From assembly GCF_018682675.1 (NCBI RefSeq), contig NZ_JAFMTR010000013.1:1-50010 (forward strand): a stretch of DNA of 50,010 nt, read 5' to 3'. The stretch is from Sphingopyxis soli. GTDB lineage: Bacteria; Pseudomonadota; Alphaproteobacteria; Sphingomonadales; Sphingomonadaceae. This document shows positions 43,931 to 50,010 of the stretch, in pieces (position 1 is the stretch's first letter; each line of letters starts with the position of its first letter). A program made the position numbers and the translations under genes. The notes under the pieces are model-generated. The model did not search any database. It was not told where the DNA came from and saw only the letters and a list, made by a program, of their open reading frames with translations.

Positions 43931-44368
43931 TCAGCGCAGGATGCCCTTTACCTTCATCGACCGCGCGTAGAGGATCAGCGCGAGCAGGACCACCCATACC
44001 GTGATCGTCGTGTAGAGCGGAATGTCGCCCAGCAATTGTTTGAGCCGCTCGCCGTTCTGGACGAGCTGGTAATAGCTCACCACGGCAAGGCCCGCCGCCG
44101 ACACCAGAAAAGCGGTCAGCGCATTGCGCGACCGGAGCAGAAGCAACAGCGACCCGATAAACGAACCGAAGCCGCCCAGCGCCCAGCCAATATTCGCCCA
44201 TAGCGGCGTCGACAGGAAAAATGCGCGCTGTGCTTCATTATATTGCGACAGCCAGAATTCGTTCTGCATATTGGTCATCGAGAAATCGACCACCGGGAAC
44301 AGATTCCAGAGCAACGACAGACCCCCGACCACCCAGAGGTGCCAAGGCGTTTTGACGGCTACGTCCAT
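43931..44368 (-). CDS. Four-helix small membrane protein
   Basis: A 145-residue inner-membrane protein with four hydrophobic segments (residues about 9-27, 55-80, 85-100 and 115-137). LPVVDF-type and FWLSQYNEAQRAF loops lie between helices 1 and 2. No motif of known function; similar small four-helix proteins are often annotated as hypothetical in sphingomonads. The third-codon ATG was chosen because GGGGAG stands 6 nt upstream. It is divergent from the NRDE gene. Confidence 0.7.
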   Translation of the reverse strand: MDVAVKTPWHLWVVGGLSLLWNLFPVVDFSMTNMQNEFWLSQYNEAQRAFFLSTPLWANIGWALGGFGSFIGSLLLLLRSRNALTAFLVSAAGLAVVSYYQLVQNGERLKQLLGDIPLYTTITVWVVLLALILYARSMKVKGILR

Positions 44369-44499
44369 TTTCATCTCCCCCTCCAGAAAGACGGGAGCTG
44401 AATATCATCATTGTCCATTCCCGGCAATGAGTGGCATATCGTTGCAACACACTGCGCCAACGGCTTGGCAAATCCGCGGCGACAACCGATATGCGCGGC

Positions 44500-45195
44500 A
44501 TGTGTGTCGTCGCTCTCGCCCGCAATGCCCATCCCGACTGGCCGCTGATCCTGGTCGGGAACCGCGACGAGTTCCACGCGCGGCCGACCGCGCCGCTCGG
44601 GCATTGGCCCGATGGCAGCGGGATCGTCGCCGGACGCGACCTTCAGGCGGGAGGCACATGGCTGGGCGTCCACCGGCCGAGCGGGCGTGTGGCGGTGGTG
44701 ACGAACGTGCGCGGCGCGATGCCCGACCCCGCGAAGGAATCGCGCGGCGCGCTCGTCGTCGACATGCTGTCTGGCTACGGACGCTTTGCCGATCCGACCG
44801 AAGCCGACCTCGGCCGCTTCAACGCGTTCAACCTGTTTGCCGTCGACAGCACCGCGCGGCTGCTGACCAACCGCCCCAAGCCGCTGATCGCGACGCTGGC
44901 GCCCGGCGTCCATGCGCTCGCCAACGAGCCGGTCGACGCCTCCTGTCCGCGCGCGGACCGGCTGCGCGCCGCGCTGGCGGCGGTGGTCGAGACGCAAGCC
45001 TACCCCGAAGGCCTGCTCGACACGCTGACCGCGGAAAGCGACCCCGCGCTGTTCCTGCTCGGCGATGTTTACGGCACGCGGGCGTCGACGCTCGTGGCAA
45101 TCTCGGCGACGGGGGACGTGCACATGGCCGAACGTCGATACGAAGCGGGCGGCCGTCCCGGTGGAACGACCGCCCTGAATTTCCGTATCGGCTGA
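44500..45195 (+). CDS. NRDE family protein (TANGO2-like)
   Basis: A 231-residue protein of the NRDE/TANGO2 family. It starts MCVVALARN, with Cys2 as the conserved N-terminal residue, then the name-giving GNRDEFHARP near residue 23, GRDLQAGGTWLGV and VTNVRG. I chose the ATG that places Cys at position 2, because the family normally starts so and Cys may become N-terminal after Met removal. Bacterial members have no settled function; the eukaryotic relative is implicated in haem/lipid handling. It converges on infC. Confidence 0.87.
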   Translation: MCVVALARNAHPDWPLILVGNRDEFHARPTAPLGHWPDGSGIVAGRDLQAGGTWLGVHRPSGRVAVVTNVRGAMPDPAKESRGALVVDMLSGYGRFADPTEADLGRFNAFNLFAVDSTARLLTNRPKPLIATLAPGVHALANEPVDASCPRADRLRAALAAVVETQAYPEGLLDTLTAESDPALFLLGDVYGTRASTLVAISATGDVHMAERRYEAGGRPGGTTALNFRIG

Positions 45196-45205
45196 TGCCC
45201 GCCGC

Positions 45206-45754
45206 TTATTTCGGCGCGATCACCATCACCATCTGACGGCCTTCGGTGCGCGGATGCGCCTCGACCTTCGCGATTTCCGCGGTCATTTCGGCGACGCGCT
45301 GGAGCACGTTGAGGCCGAGTTGCGTATGGCTCATTTCACGGCCGCGGAAGCGCATGGTCATCTTGACCTTGTCGCCTTCGCCGAGGAAGTCGAAGACCTT
45401 CTTCATCTTCACGTCGAAATCATGATCGTCGATATTCGGACGCATCTTGATCTCTTTGATTTCCTGCGTCTTCTGGCTCTTGCGCGCCAGGTTCGCCTTT
45501 TTCTGGGCTTCGTATTTGAACTTGCCCACGTCAAGGAACTTGCACACCGGCGGATCGGCGTTCGGAGAGACTTCGACCAGATCCAGTCCCACGGAAGCGG
45601 CCTGCTCAATCGCTTCGGCAGTCAGCATCACGCCCAGATTTTCGCCTTCCTCATCGATCACGCGGACCTTCGGGGAAGCGATGAATTCATTGTATCTCGG
45701 GCCATTCTTCGGCGGCAGCGGCGCCATCGAGCGGCGGGTCATGGGCGGTGGTAT
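45206..45754 (-). CDS. infC: Translation initiation factor IF-3, probably with an ATA start codon
   Basis: A 182-residue IF-3. The N-domain (NGPRYNEFIASPKVRVIDEE, GENLGVMLTAEA) and C-domain (KEIKMRPNIDDHDFDVK, VKMTMRFRGREM) are canonical. The only well-placed ribosome site, AGGAG at 45763-45767, is 8 nt from an ATA codon at 45754 but 20 nt from the first ATG (45742). E. coli infC starts at ATT and uses this to autoregulate, so a rare start is expected here. If the ATG were used the protein would be four residues shorter. rpmI and rplT are not seen downstream. Confidence 0.92.
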   Translation of the reverse strand: MPPPMTRRSMAPLPPKNGPRYNEFIASPKVRVIDEEGENLGVMLTAEAIEQAASVGLDLVEVSPNADPPVCKFLDVGKFKYEAQKKANLARKSQKTQEIKEIKMRPNIDDHDFDVKMKKVFDFLGEGDKVKMTMRFRGREMSHTQLGLNVLQRVAEMTAEIAKVEAHPRTEGRQMVMVIAPK

Positions 45755-45900
45755 AGCTGTATCTCCTGATCGTTCAAACAAGGCACGCGGCATTGACGCC
45801 ATAAACGCGCCCGATGCCCATATAGTGAACGCCGCCGCGCCGTAAAGGCTGCGCGTGGTAGAAACATGACGCTTTTCGCCGCGCTGTGGCGGTTATGCCA

Positions 45901-47103
45901 CTACCATTTCGTCGGCGCGGGATCGATCACGCGGAAGCCGCCGGCCCCGACTTCGCTGACCTCGAGCGCGCGCATCGCGATCCCGCGGTTATTGAAACGG
46001 AAAATGCCGTCGATACCGCCAAAGCCATCCTCGGCGAGCAGGCGCGTCGTGGGGAAATTGGTTCCCGGCTTCCAGTCGCGCGCAATGCGCACGGTCAGCA
46101 GCACCGAGTCATAGCCGAGGCTGGCCAAACGATACGGCGCCTTGCCGAACCGTGTGCGATATTTGGTCGCGAGCTGGCCATAGAGGCCGTCCGATACGCT
46201 GGCGAACCAAGAACCGCGCATCGCGGGATTGCCCGCGAGCGCCGCGTCGGTGTTCCACAGTTCGGTGCCAAGGATCTGCTTGTTCCCCGTGCTCTTCACC
46301 ACCGGAACGGCGCGGATCGCGTTGCCGCCGCTGTCGGCGATCAGCACCGCGTCCATCGCGCCCGCATTGGCGAGGCGGCGCGCGGCTCCGGTCAGCGCGG
46401 TCGCGCTGCGGTCATAGGTTTCGACCGCGACCAGCGTGCCCCCGGCGGCGGTCACCGCCGAACGGAAAGCGGCGGCCGAGCGGTCGCCATAGACGGTCTT
46501 GGGGACGAGCGCGCCGAACCGCTGCTGCCCCTTGCTGCGCGCATAGGCGACGACGCGCTCGACCGACTGGCCGGGGACGAAACCCATGATGAAGACGCCG
46601 TTGCCCGCGACGCTGCTGTCGTTCGAGAAGCTCAGCACCGGCACCTTCGCCTCTCGCGCGATCGGCGCGACCGCGGAGACATCCTCGCTGAGCAGCGGGC
46701 CGAGGATCAGCTTGTTGCCGTCGGCGACCGCCTGCCGCGCCGCGGCGGCGGCTCCAAGCGCGGTGTCATAGGTGGTGATGCGAACCCGCTCGGTCTTCGA
46801 ATCGAGCAGCGCCATCGTCGTCGCATTGGCGATTGCCATGCCGACGTCGGCGTTAGGACCGGTCTGCGGAACCAGCAGCGCGACGCGGTGGCGGTCGGTA
46901 TCGGTCGGAAGGCCGGGACCGACGCCATCGGCGGGCTTTTCGGGCGGCGGCGTGGCTGCCGGCCCGGTCGCCTTTGGCACCATCTGGCACGCGGCGAGCA
47001 GACCGCCCAGCGTCACCATCGCGATCCCGCGCAGTATCTTGCGCCGCGACGATGCATAAACCTGGCGCGAGCCCCCGTGGCAATCTTGGGCAGTTTCTGC
47101 CAT
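45901..47103 (-). CDS. Penicillin-binding protein activator (LpoA/LppC-like) lipoprotein
   Basis: A 400-residue exported protein with a type I periplasmic-binding-protein fold. The lipobox LGGLLAAC follows an N-terminal segment of about 35 residues. HRVALLVPQTGPNADVG, LILGPLLSEDVSAVAPIARE, VPVLSFSNDSSVAG and GVFIMGFVPGQSVERV match the LppC/LpoA family, which activates class A penicillin-binding proteins. The start is uncertain: ATGs at 47103 and 47115 are possible, and the latter would overlap the divergent rsmI start. It is divergent from rsmI, a common arrangement (lpoA-rsmI). Confidence 0.85.
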   Translation of the reverse strand: MAETAQDCHGGSRQVYASSRRKILRGIAMVTLGGLLAACQMVPKATGPAATPPPEKPADGVGPGLPTDTDRHRVALLVPQTGPNADVGMAIANATTMALLDSKTERVRITTYDTALGAAAAARQAVADGNKLILGPLLSEDVSAVAPIAREAKVPVLSFSNDSSVAGNGVFIMGFVPGQSVERVVAYARSKGQQRFGALVPKTVYGDRSAAAFRSAVTAAGGTLVAVETYDRSATALTGAARRLANAGAMDAVLIADSGGNAIRAVPVVKSTGNKQILGTELWNTDAALAGNPAMRGSWFASVSDGLYGQLATKYRTRFGKAPYRLASLGYDSVLLTVRIARDWKPGTNFPTTRLLAEDGFGGIDGIFRFNNRGIAMRALEVSEVGAGGFRVIDPAPTKW

Positions 47104-47113
47104 TTTCGGCGTC

Positions 47114-47974
47114 ATGCCGGATTCGACCATCTCAAAATCTCCCTTGCCCGGTCTCTATATCGTTGCGACGCCCATCGGCAACCTCGGCGACATCAGTGCG
47201 CGGGCGGCCGCGACGCTTGCCTCGGCCAACGTCATCGCCGCCGAGGACACGCGCGTGACCGCGAAGCTGCTGTCGCACCTGGGTTTGCGCGTTCCGATGA
47301 CCCCCTATCACGACCATAGCGACGAACGCACCCGCGCCGCCCTGGTTGCGCGCATGGAACGCGAAGTTGTCGTTCTGGTGTCAGACGCCGGAACCCCGCT
47401 GATTTCGGACCCGGGGTACAAGCTGGTGCGCGACGCGCGCGCAGCCGGACGACACGTCACCACCCTTCCCGGTCCCTGCGCCGCGATCGCCGCGATCACA
47501 TTGTCGGGGTTGCCCAGCGACCGCTTCCTGTTCGCGGGTTTCCTGCCGAACAAGGCAAAGGCGCGCGCCGACACGATCGCCGAGTTCGCCGCCCTGCGCT
47601 CTACGCTCGTCTTCTACGAAAGCGGGCCGCGGCTCTCGGCGGCGCTCGGCGCGCTGGCCGAAGGACTCGGCAACCGCGAGGCGGCCGTCGCGCGCGAAAT
47701 CAGCAAGCTCTACGAGGAATGCGCGACCGGCACGCTCGCCGATCTCGCCGCGCGCTATGCCGACGCGCCGCCCAAGGGCGAGATCGTGATCGTCGTCGGC
47801 CCGCCCGGCGAGGAGAGCGCCGGGGAAGCCGATTCGGCGACCATCGACGCTGCGTTGCGCGCCGCGATGGCGGACCGGCCCGTCGCGCAGGCCGCCAAGG
47901 CGGTCGCGAAGCAATATGGGCTCGACCGGCACGATGTTTACGCCCGCGCGCTGGCCCTGAAGGAACAGGCTTGA
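47114..47974 (+). CDS. rsmI: 16S rRNA (cytidine-1402-2'-O)-methyltransferase RsmI
   Basis: A 286-residue SAM-dependent methyltransferase of the tetrapyrrole-methylase fold that modifies C1402 of 16S rRNA. GLYIVATPIGNLGDIS at the N-terminus, AAEDTRVTAKLLSHLG, VLVSDAGTPLISDPGYKLV and TLPGPCAAIAAITLSGLPSDRF are hallmarks. It heads the rsmI-yraN-gshB-dedA series and its start lies 10 bases from the divergent lipoprotein gene. Confidence 0.95.
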   Translation: MPDSTISKSPLPGLYIVATPIGNLGDISARAAATLASANVIAAEDTRVTAKLLSHLGLRVPMTPYHDHSDERTRAALVARMEREVVVLVSDAGTPLISDPGYKLVRDARAAGRHVTTLPGPCAAIAAITLSGLPSDRFLFAGFLPNKAKARADTIAEFAALRSTLVFYESGPRLSAALGALAEGLGNREAAVAREISKLYEECATGTLADLAARYADAPPKGEIVIVVGPPGEESAGEADSATIDAALRAAMADRPVAQAAKAVAKQYGLDRHDVYARALALKEQA

Positions 47975-48321
47975 ACCGCGCCGCCGCCGAAGCACGCGGC
48001 CGAAGGGCCGAACGGCGCGCCGCATGGTGGCTCCGCCTCCACGGCTGGCGCATCCTCGGGCAGCGGCTCCGCGTTGCCGCGGGGGAGGTCGACCTGGTCG
48101 CGCGGCGCGGCACGACGCTCGCCTTCATCGAGGTGAAGTGGCGCGAGCGCCCCGAAGACCTCGACCTTGCGATCGACCAGTGGCGCTTGCGACGCGTCGC
48201 GGCGGCGGCGGAAATGCTCATCCCCCGCTTTGCGCGCCCGTCGGATGAAATCCGCATCGACGTGATGCTCCTTGCGCCGAAGCGATTGCCTCGCCATCTG
48301 GTCCACGTCTGGCAGCCGTGA
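47971..48321 (+). CDS. YraN family (UPF0102) endonuclease-like protein
   Basis: A 116-residue UPF0102 protein. GRRAERRAAWWLRLHGWRIL, VAAGEVDLVARRGTTLAFIEVKWRE show the restriction-endonuclease-like E-x-D...(E)VK core, although no activity is established for most members. It starts at TTG overlapping the rsmI stop (TTGA), with AGGA 6 nt upstream, indicating coupling. It overlaps nothing downstream and precedes gshB by 35 bases. The rsmI-yraN pairing is widespread. Confidence 0.88.
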   Translation: MNRAAAEARGRRAERRAAWWLRLHGWRILGQRLRVAAGEVDLVARRGTTLAFIEVKWRERPEDLDLAIDQWRLRRVAAAAEMLIPRFARPSDEIRIDVMLLAPKRLPRHLVHVWQP

Positions 48322-48356
48322 AGGCGCGCCCGTTGCCGCTTGAAACGGAGAAGAAG

Positions 48357-49307
48357 ATGACCCTGCGTGCAGCCGTGCAAATGGACCCGATGGAGGGAAT
48401 CAACATCAATGGCGACAGCAGTTTCCACCTGATCCTGAAGGCGCTCGAACGCGGGTACGAACTCTATCACTATGACGTGCGCGGACTGACGTGGGAGGCC
48501 GGGCGGCTGACCACCAGGGCGCACCGCATCCTCGACGCGAAACGCGAGGCGGGCGCGCATTATGAATTCGGCGATTTCGTCACGCTCGACCTCGGCCGCG
48601 ACGTCGATGTCGTGCTGATGCGGCAGGATCCCCCCTTCGACCTCGGCTACCTCACCGGCACCTGGCTGCTCGAGCGCATCCGCGGCGAAACGCTCGTGGT
48701 CAACGATCCCGTCTCGGTGCGCAACGCGCCCGAGAAGGTGTTCGTGCTCGACTTCCCCGAATTCATGCCCCCGACGATGGTGACGCGCAGCCTCGACGCG
48801 GTGAAGGACTTCCAGAGCCGCTATGGCGCGGTGGTGATCAAACCGCTGCACGGCAATGGGGGCAAGGCGGTGTTCCGTATTGACGCCGACGGCAGCAATC
48901 TGGGCGCGCTCGTCGAACTCTTCGGGCAGGTCTGGCCCGAACCCTTCATGGTCCAGCAATTCCTGCCGAGCGTCGCCAAGGGCGACAAGCGGATCGTCCT
49001 CGTCGACGGCGAGGTCGCGGGCGCTATCAACCGCAAGCCCGGCGAAGGCGAGTTCCGCTCGAACCTTGCGGTCGGCGGCTATGCCGAGGCGACGGAGCTT
49101 ACACCCCGCGAGCAGGAGATTTGCGACGTCCTCGGCCCCCAGCTTCGCGAACGCGGATTGCTGTTCGTCGGCATCGACGTGATCGGCGGCGAATGGCTGA
49201 CCGAGATCAATGTGACCTCGCCCACCGGGATCGTCGCGATCGACCGCTTCAACAACAGCGACACGGCGGGGATGATCTGGGATGCGATCAAACGACGGAT
49301 CGGCTGA
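48357..49307 (+). CDS. gshB: Glutathione synthetase
   Basis: A 316-residue ATP-grasp ligase joining gamma-glutamylcysteine and glycine. MDPMEGININGDSSFHLIL is the family N-terminus, followed by RQDPPFDLGYLTGTWLLE, VIKPLHGNGGKAVF, the ATP-binding MVQQFLPSVAKGDKRIVLVDG and EINVTSPTG with metal-binding Glu/Asn. The ATG was chosen for GGAG 6 nt upstream; a GTG 13 codons earlier overlaps yraN and is less likely. Cytosolic redox function. Confidence 0.95.
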   Translation: MTLRAAVQMDPMEGININGDSSFHLILKALERGYELYHYDVRGLTWEAGRLTTRAHRILDAKREAGAHYEFGDFVTLDLGRDVDVVLMRQDPPFDLGYLTGTWLLERIRGETLVVNDPVSVRNAPEKVFVLDFPEFMPPTMVTRSLDAVKDFQSRYGAVVIKPLHGNGGKAVFRIDADGSNLGALVELFGQVWPEPFMVQQFLPSVAKGDKRIVLVDGEVAGAINRKPGEGEFRSNLAVGGYAEATELTPREQEICDVLGPQLRERGLLFVGIDVIGGEWLTEINVTSPTGIVAIDRFNNSDTAGMIWDAIKRRIG

Positions 49308-49329
49308 CGCCCATCCGCGTTCCTGATCC

Positions 49330-49929
49330 ATGACCGACTTCATTCTCGATCTGATCCAGAGCTGGGGCTATCTCGGCATCTTCGTGCTGATGGTGATCGA
49401 GAATGTCTTTCCGCCGATCCCCTCCGAAGTCATCATGGGCCTTGGCGGCATCGCGGTCGCGCAGGGGCGTTTCGATTTCTGGACGCTGGTTGCGGTTGCG
49501 GTCGCGGGGACCACGATGGGGAATTGGGTCTGGTACGCGATCGGGCGCTGGATCGGGTATGAACGGCTCAAACCCTTTATCGACCGCCATGGCCGCTGGC
49601 TGACGCTCGACTGGGCGGAGGTCCAGCGCCTGCACGCCTTCTTCCTGAAATATGGACCGGCGATCGTCTTCGTCGCGCGCTTCATGCCGGTCGCGCGGAC
49701 GATGGTGTCGCTGCCCGCCGGAATGGTCCACATGAACCAGGCGAAATTCCTGATCTGGACCGCGGCGGGGTCGACGATCTGGATCGCGGCGCTCGCCGGC
49801 GCGGGCAACTGGTTCGGCGGACGCTTCGCCAATCTCGACGCCTTCGTCGGGCCGGTGGCGCTCGTCGCGATCGGATCGCTGGTGGCCGTTTACCTGTGGC
49901 GCGTCGCTACCTGGAAGCCCAAAGCCTAG
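49330..49929 (+). CDS. DedA family membrane protein
   Basis: A 199-residue DedA/SNARE-associated (VTT) protein, a putative phospholipid or undecaprenyl-phosphate flippase-type transporter. Hydrophobic segments at about residues 10-30, 45-70, 130-155 and 170-190, with re-entrant IENVFPPIPSEVIMGLGG and the conserved FVARFMPVARTMVSLPAGMVHMN. DedA proteins carry the conserved E/R pairs seen here (E24, R117-type). It follows gshB by 22 bases. The last 80 bases of the window after it hold no gene. Confidence 0.9.
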   Translation: MTDFILDLIQSWGYLGIFVLMVIENVFPPIPSEVIMGLGGIAVAQGRFDFWTLVAVAVAGTTMGNWVWYAIGRWIGYERLKPFIDRHGRWLTLDWAEVQRLHAFFLKYGPAIVFVARFMPVARTMVSLPAGMVHMNQAKFLIWTAAGSTIWIAALAGAGNWFGGRFANLDAFVGPVALVAIGSLVAVYLWRVATWKPKA

Positions 49930-50010
49930 GGTCAGGACCCATTAATTCCACGCTCGAGGCGTCGAAATGGCGAAGATATCGGGTTCGGGCGGGTGCAGCG
50001 GGTAGCATCG

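Overview
The window is GC-rich alphaproteobacterial DNA, most likely from a sphingomonad (Sphingomonas/Sphingopyxis/Sphingobium group). Supporting this are two large TonB-dependent receptors in a catabolic locus, a luxR-luxI-phyH quorum-sensing module, a serine carboxypeptidase (S10), a DUF3617 lipoprotein and REP-type palindromes. The genus cannot be fixed from sequence reading alone.

Layout. (1) 1-10.6 kb is the backbone of an integrative conjugative element (ICE) or plasmid-like element, almost all on the minus strand: DUF736, two unknown proteins, ParB, DUF2958, ArdC, a membrane protein, a lytic transglycosylase, a TraF-type S26 peptidase and an excisionase-like HTH protein. Directly upstream of these lies a quorum-sensing block (XRE regulator, LuxR, LuxI, 2-oxoglutarate dioxygenase). 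(2) 11.1-27.9 kb is catabolic cargo: alpha-methylacyl-CoA racemase, LysR regulator, a frameshifted TonB receptor, SDR, acyl-CoA dehydrogenase, SCP2-type thiolase, crotonase, acyl-CoA ligase, GMC alcohol dehydrogenase, aldehyde dehydrogenase and a second TonB receptor. Together they read as uptake, oxidation, CoA activation and beta-oxidation of an alcohol, probably methyl-branched. (3) 28.2-29.6 kb is a P4-type tyrosine integrase next to an intact tRNA with a CAT anticodon (29.78-29.85 kb), which marks the right end of the element. (4) 29.9-50.0 kb is ordinary chromosome: mltG-fabF-acpP, uvrB, a small lower-GC insertion with a HigB/HigA-like toxin-antitoxin pair, infC, and rsmI-yraN-gshB-dedA.

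How the parts work together. The XRE-luxR-luxI-phyH-HTH-traF-transglycosylase genes form a nearly gap-free chain, which suggests that quorum sensing controls excision and transfer. In the cargo, a 41-bp motif occurs four times with identical internal spacing. It lies upstream of both receptors, of the ligase-to-SDR operon, and between the racemase and LysR genes. It is the best candidate for the LysR operator and would make the cargo one regulon of four transcription units.

Limits. The left end of the element, its relaxase and its type IV secretion genes are outside the window. The catabolic substrate is inferred only by class. Two single-base frameshifts (a TonB receptor and a VOC protein) could be real or sequencing errors.
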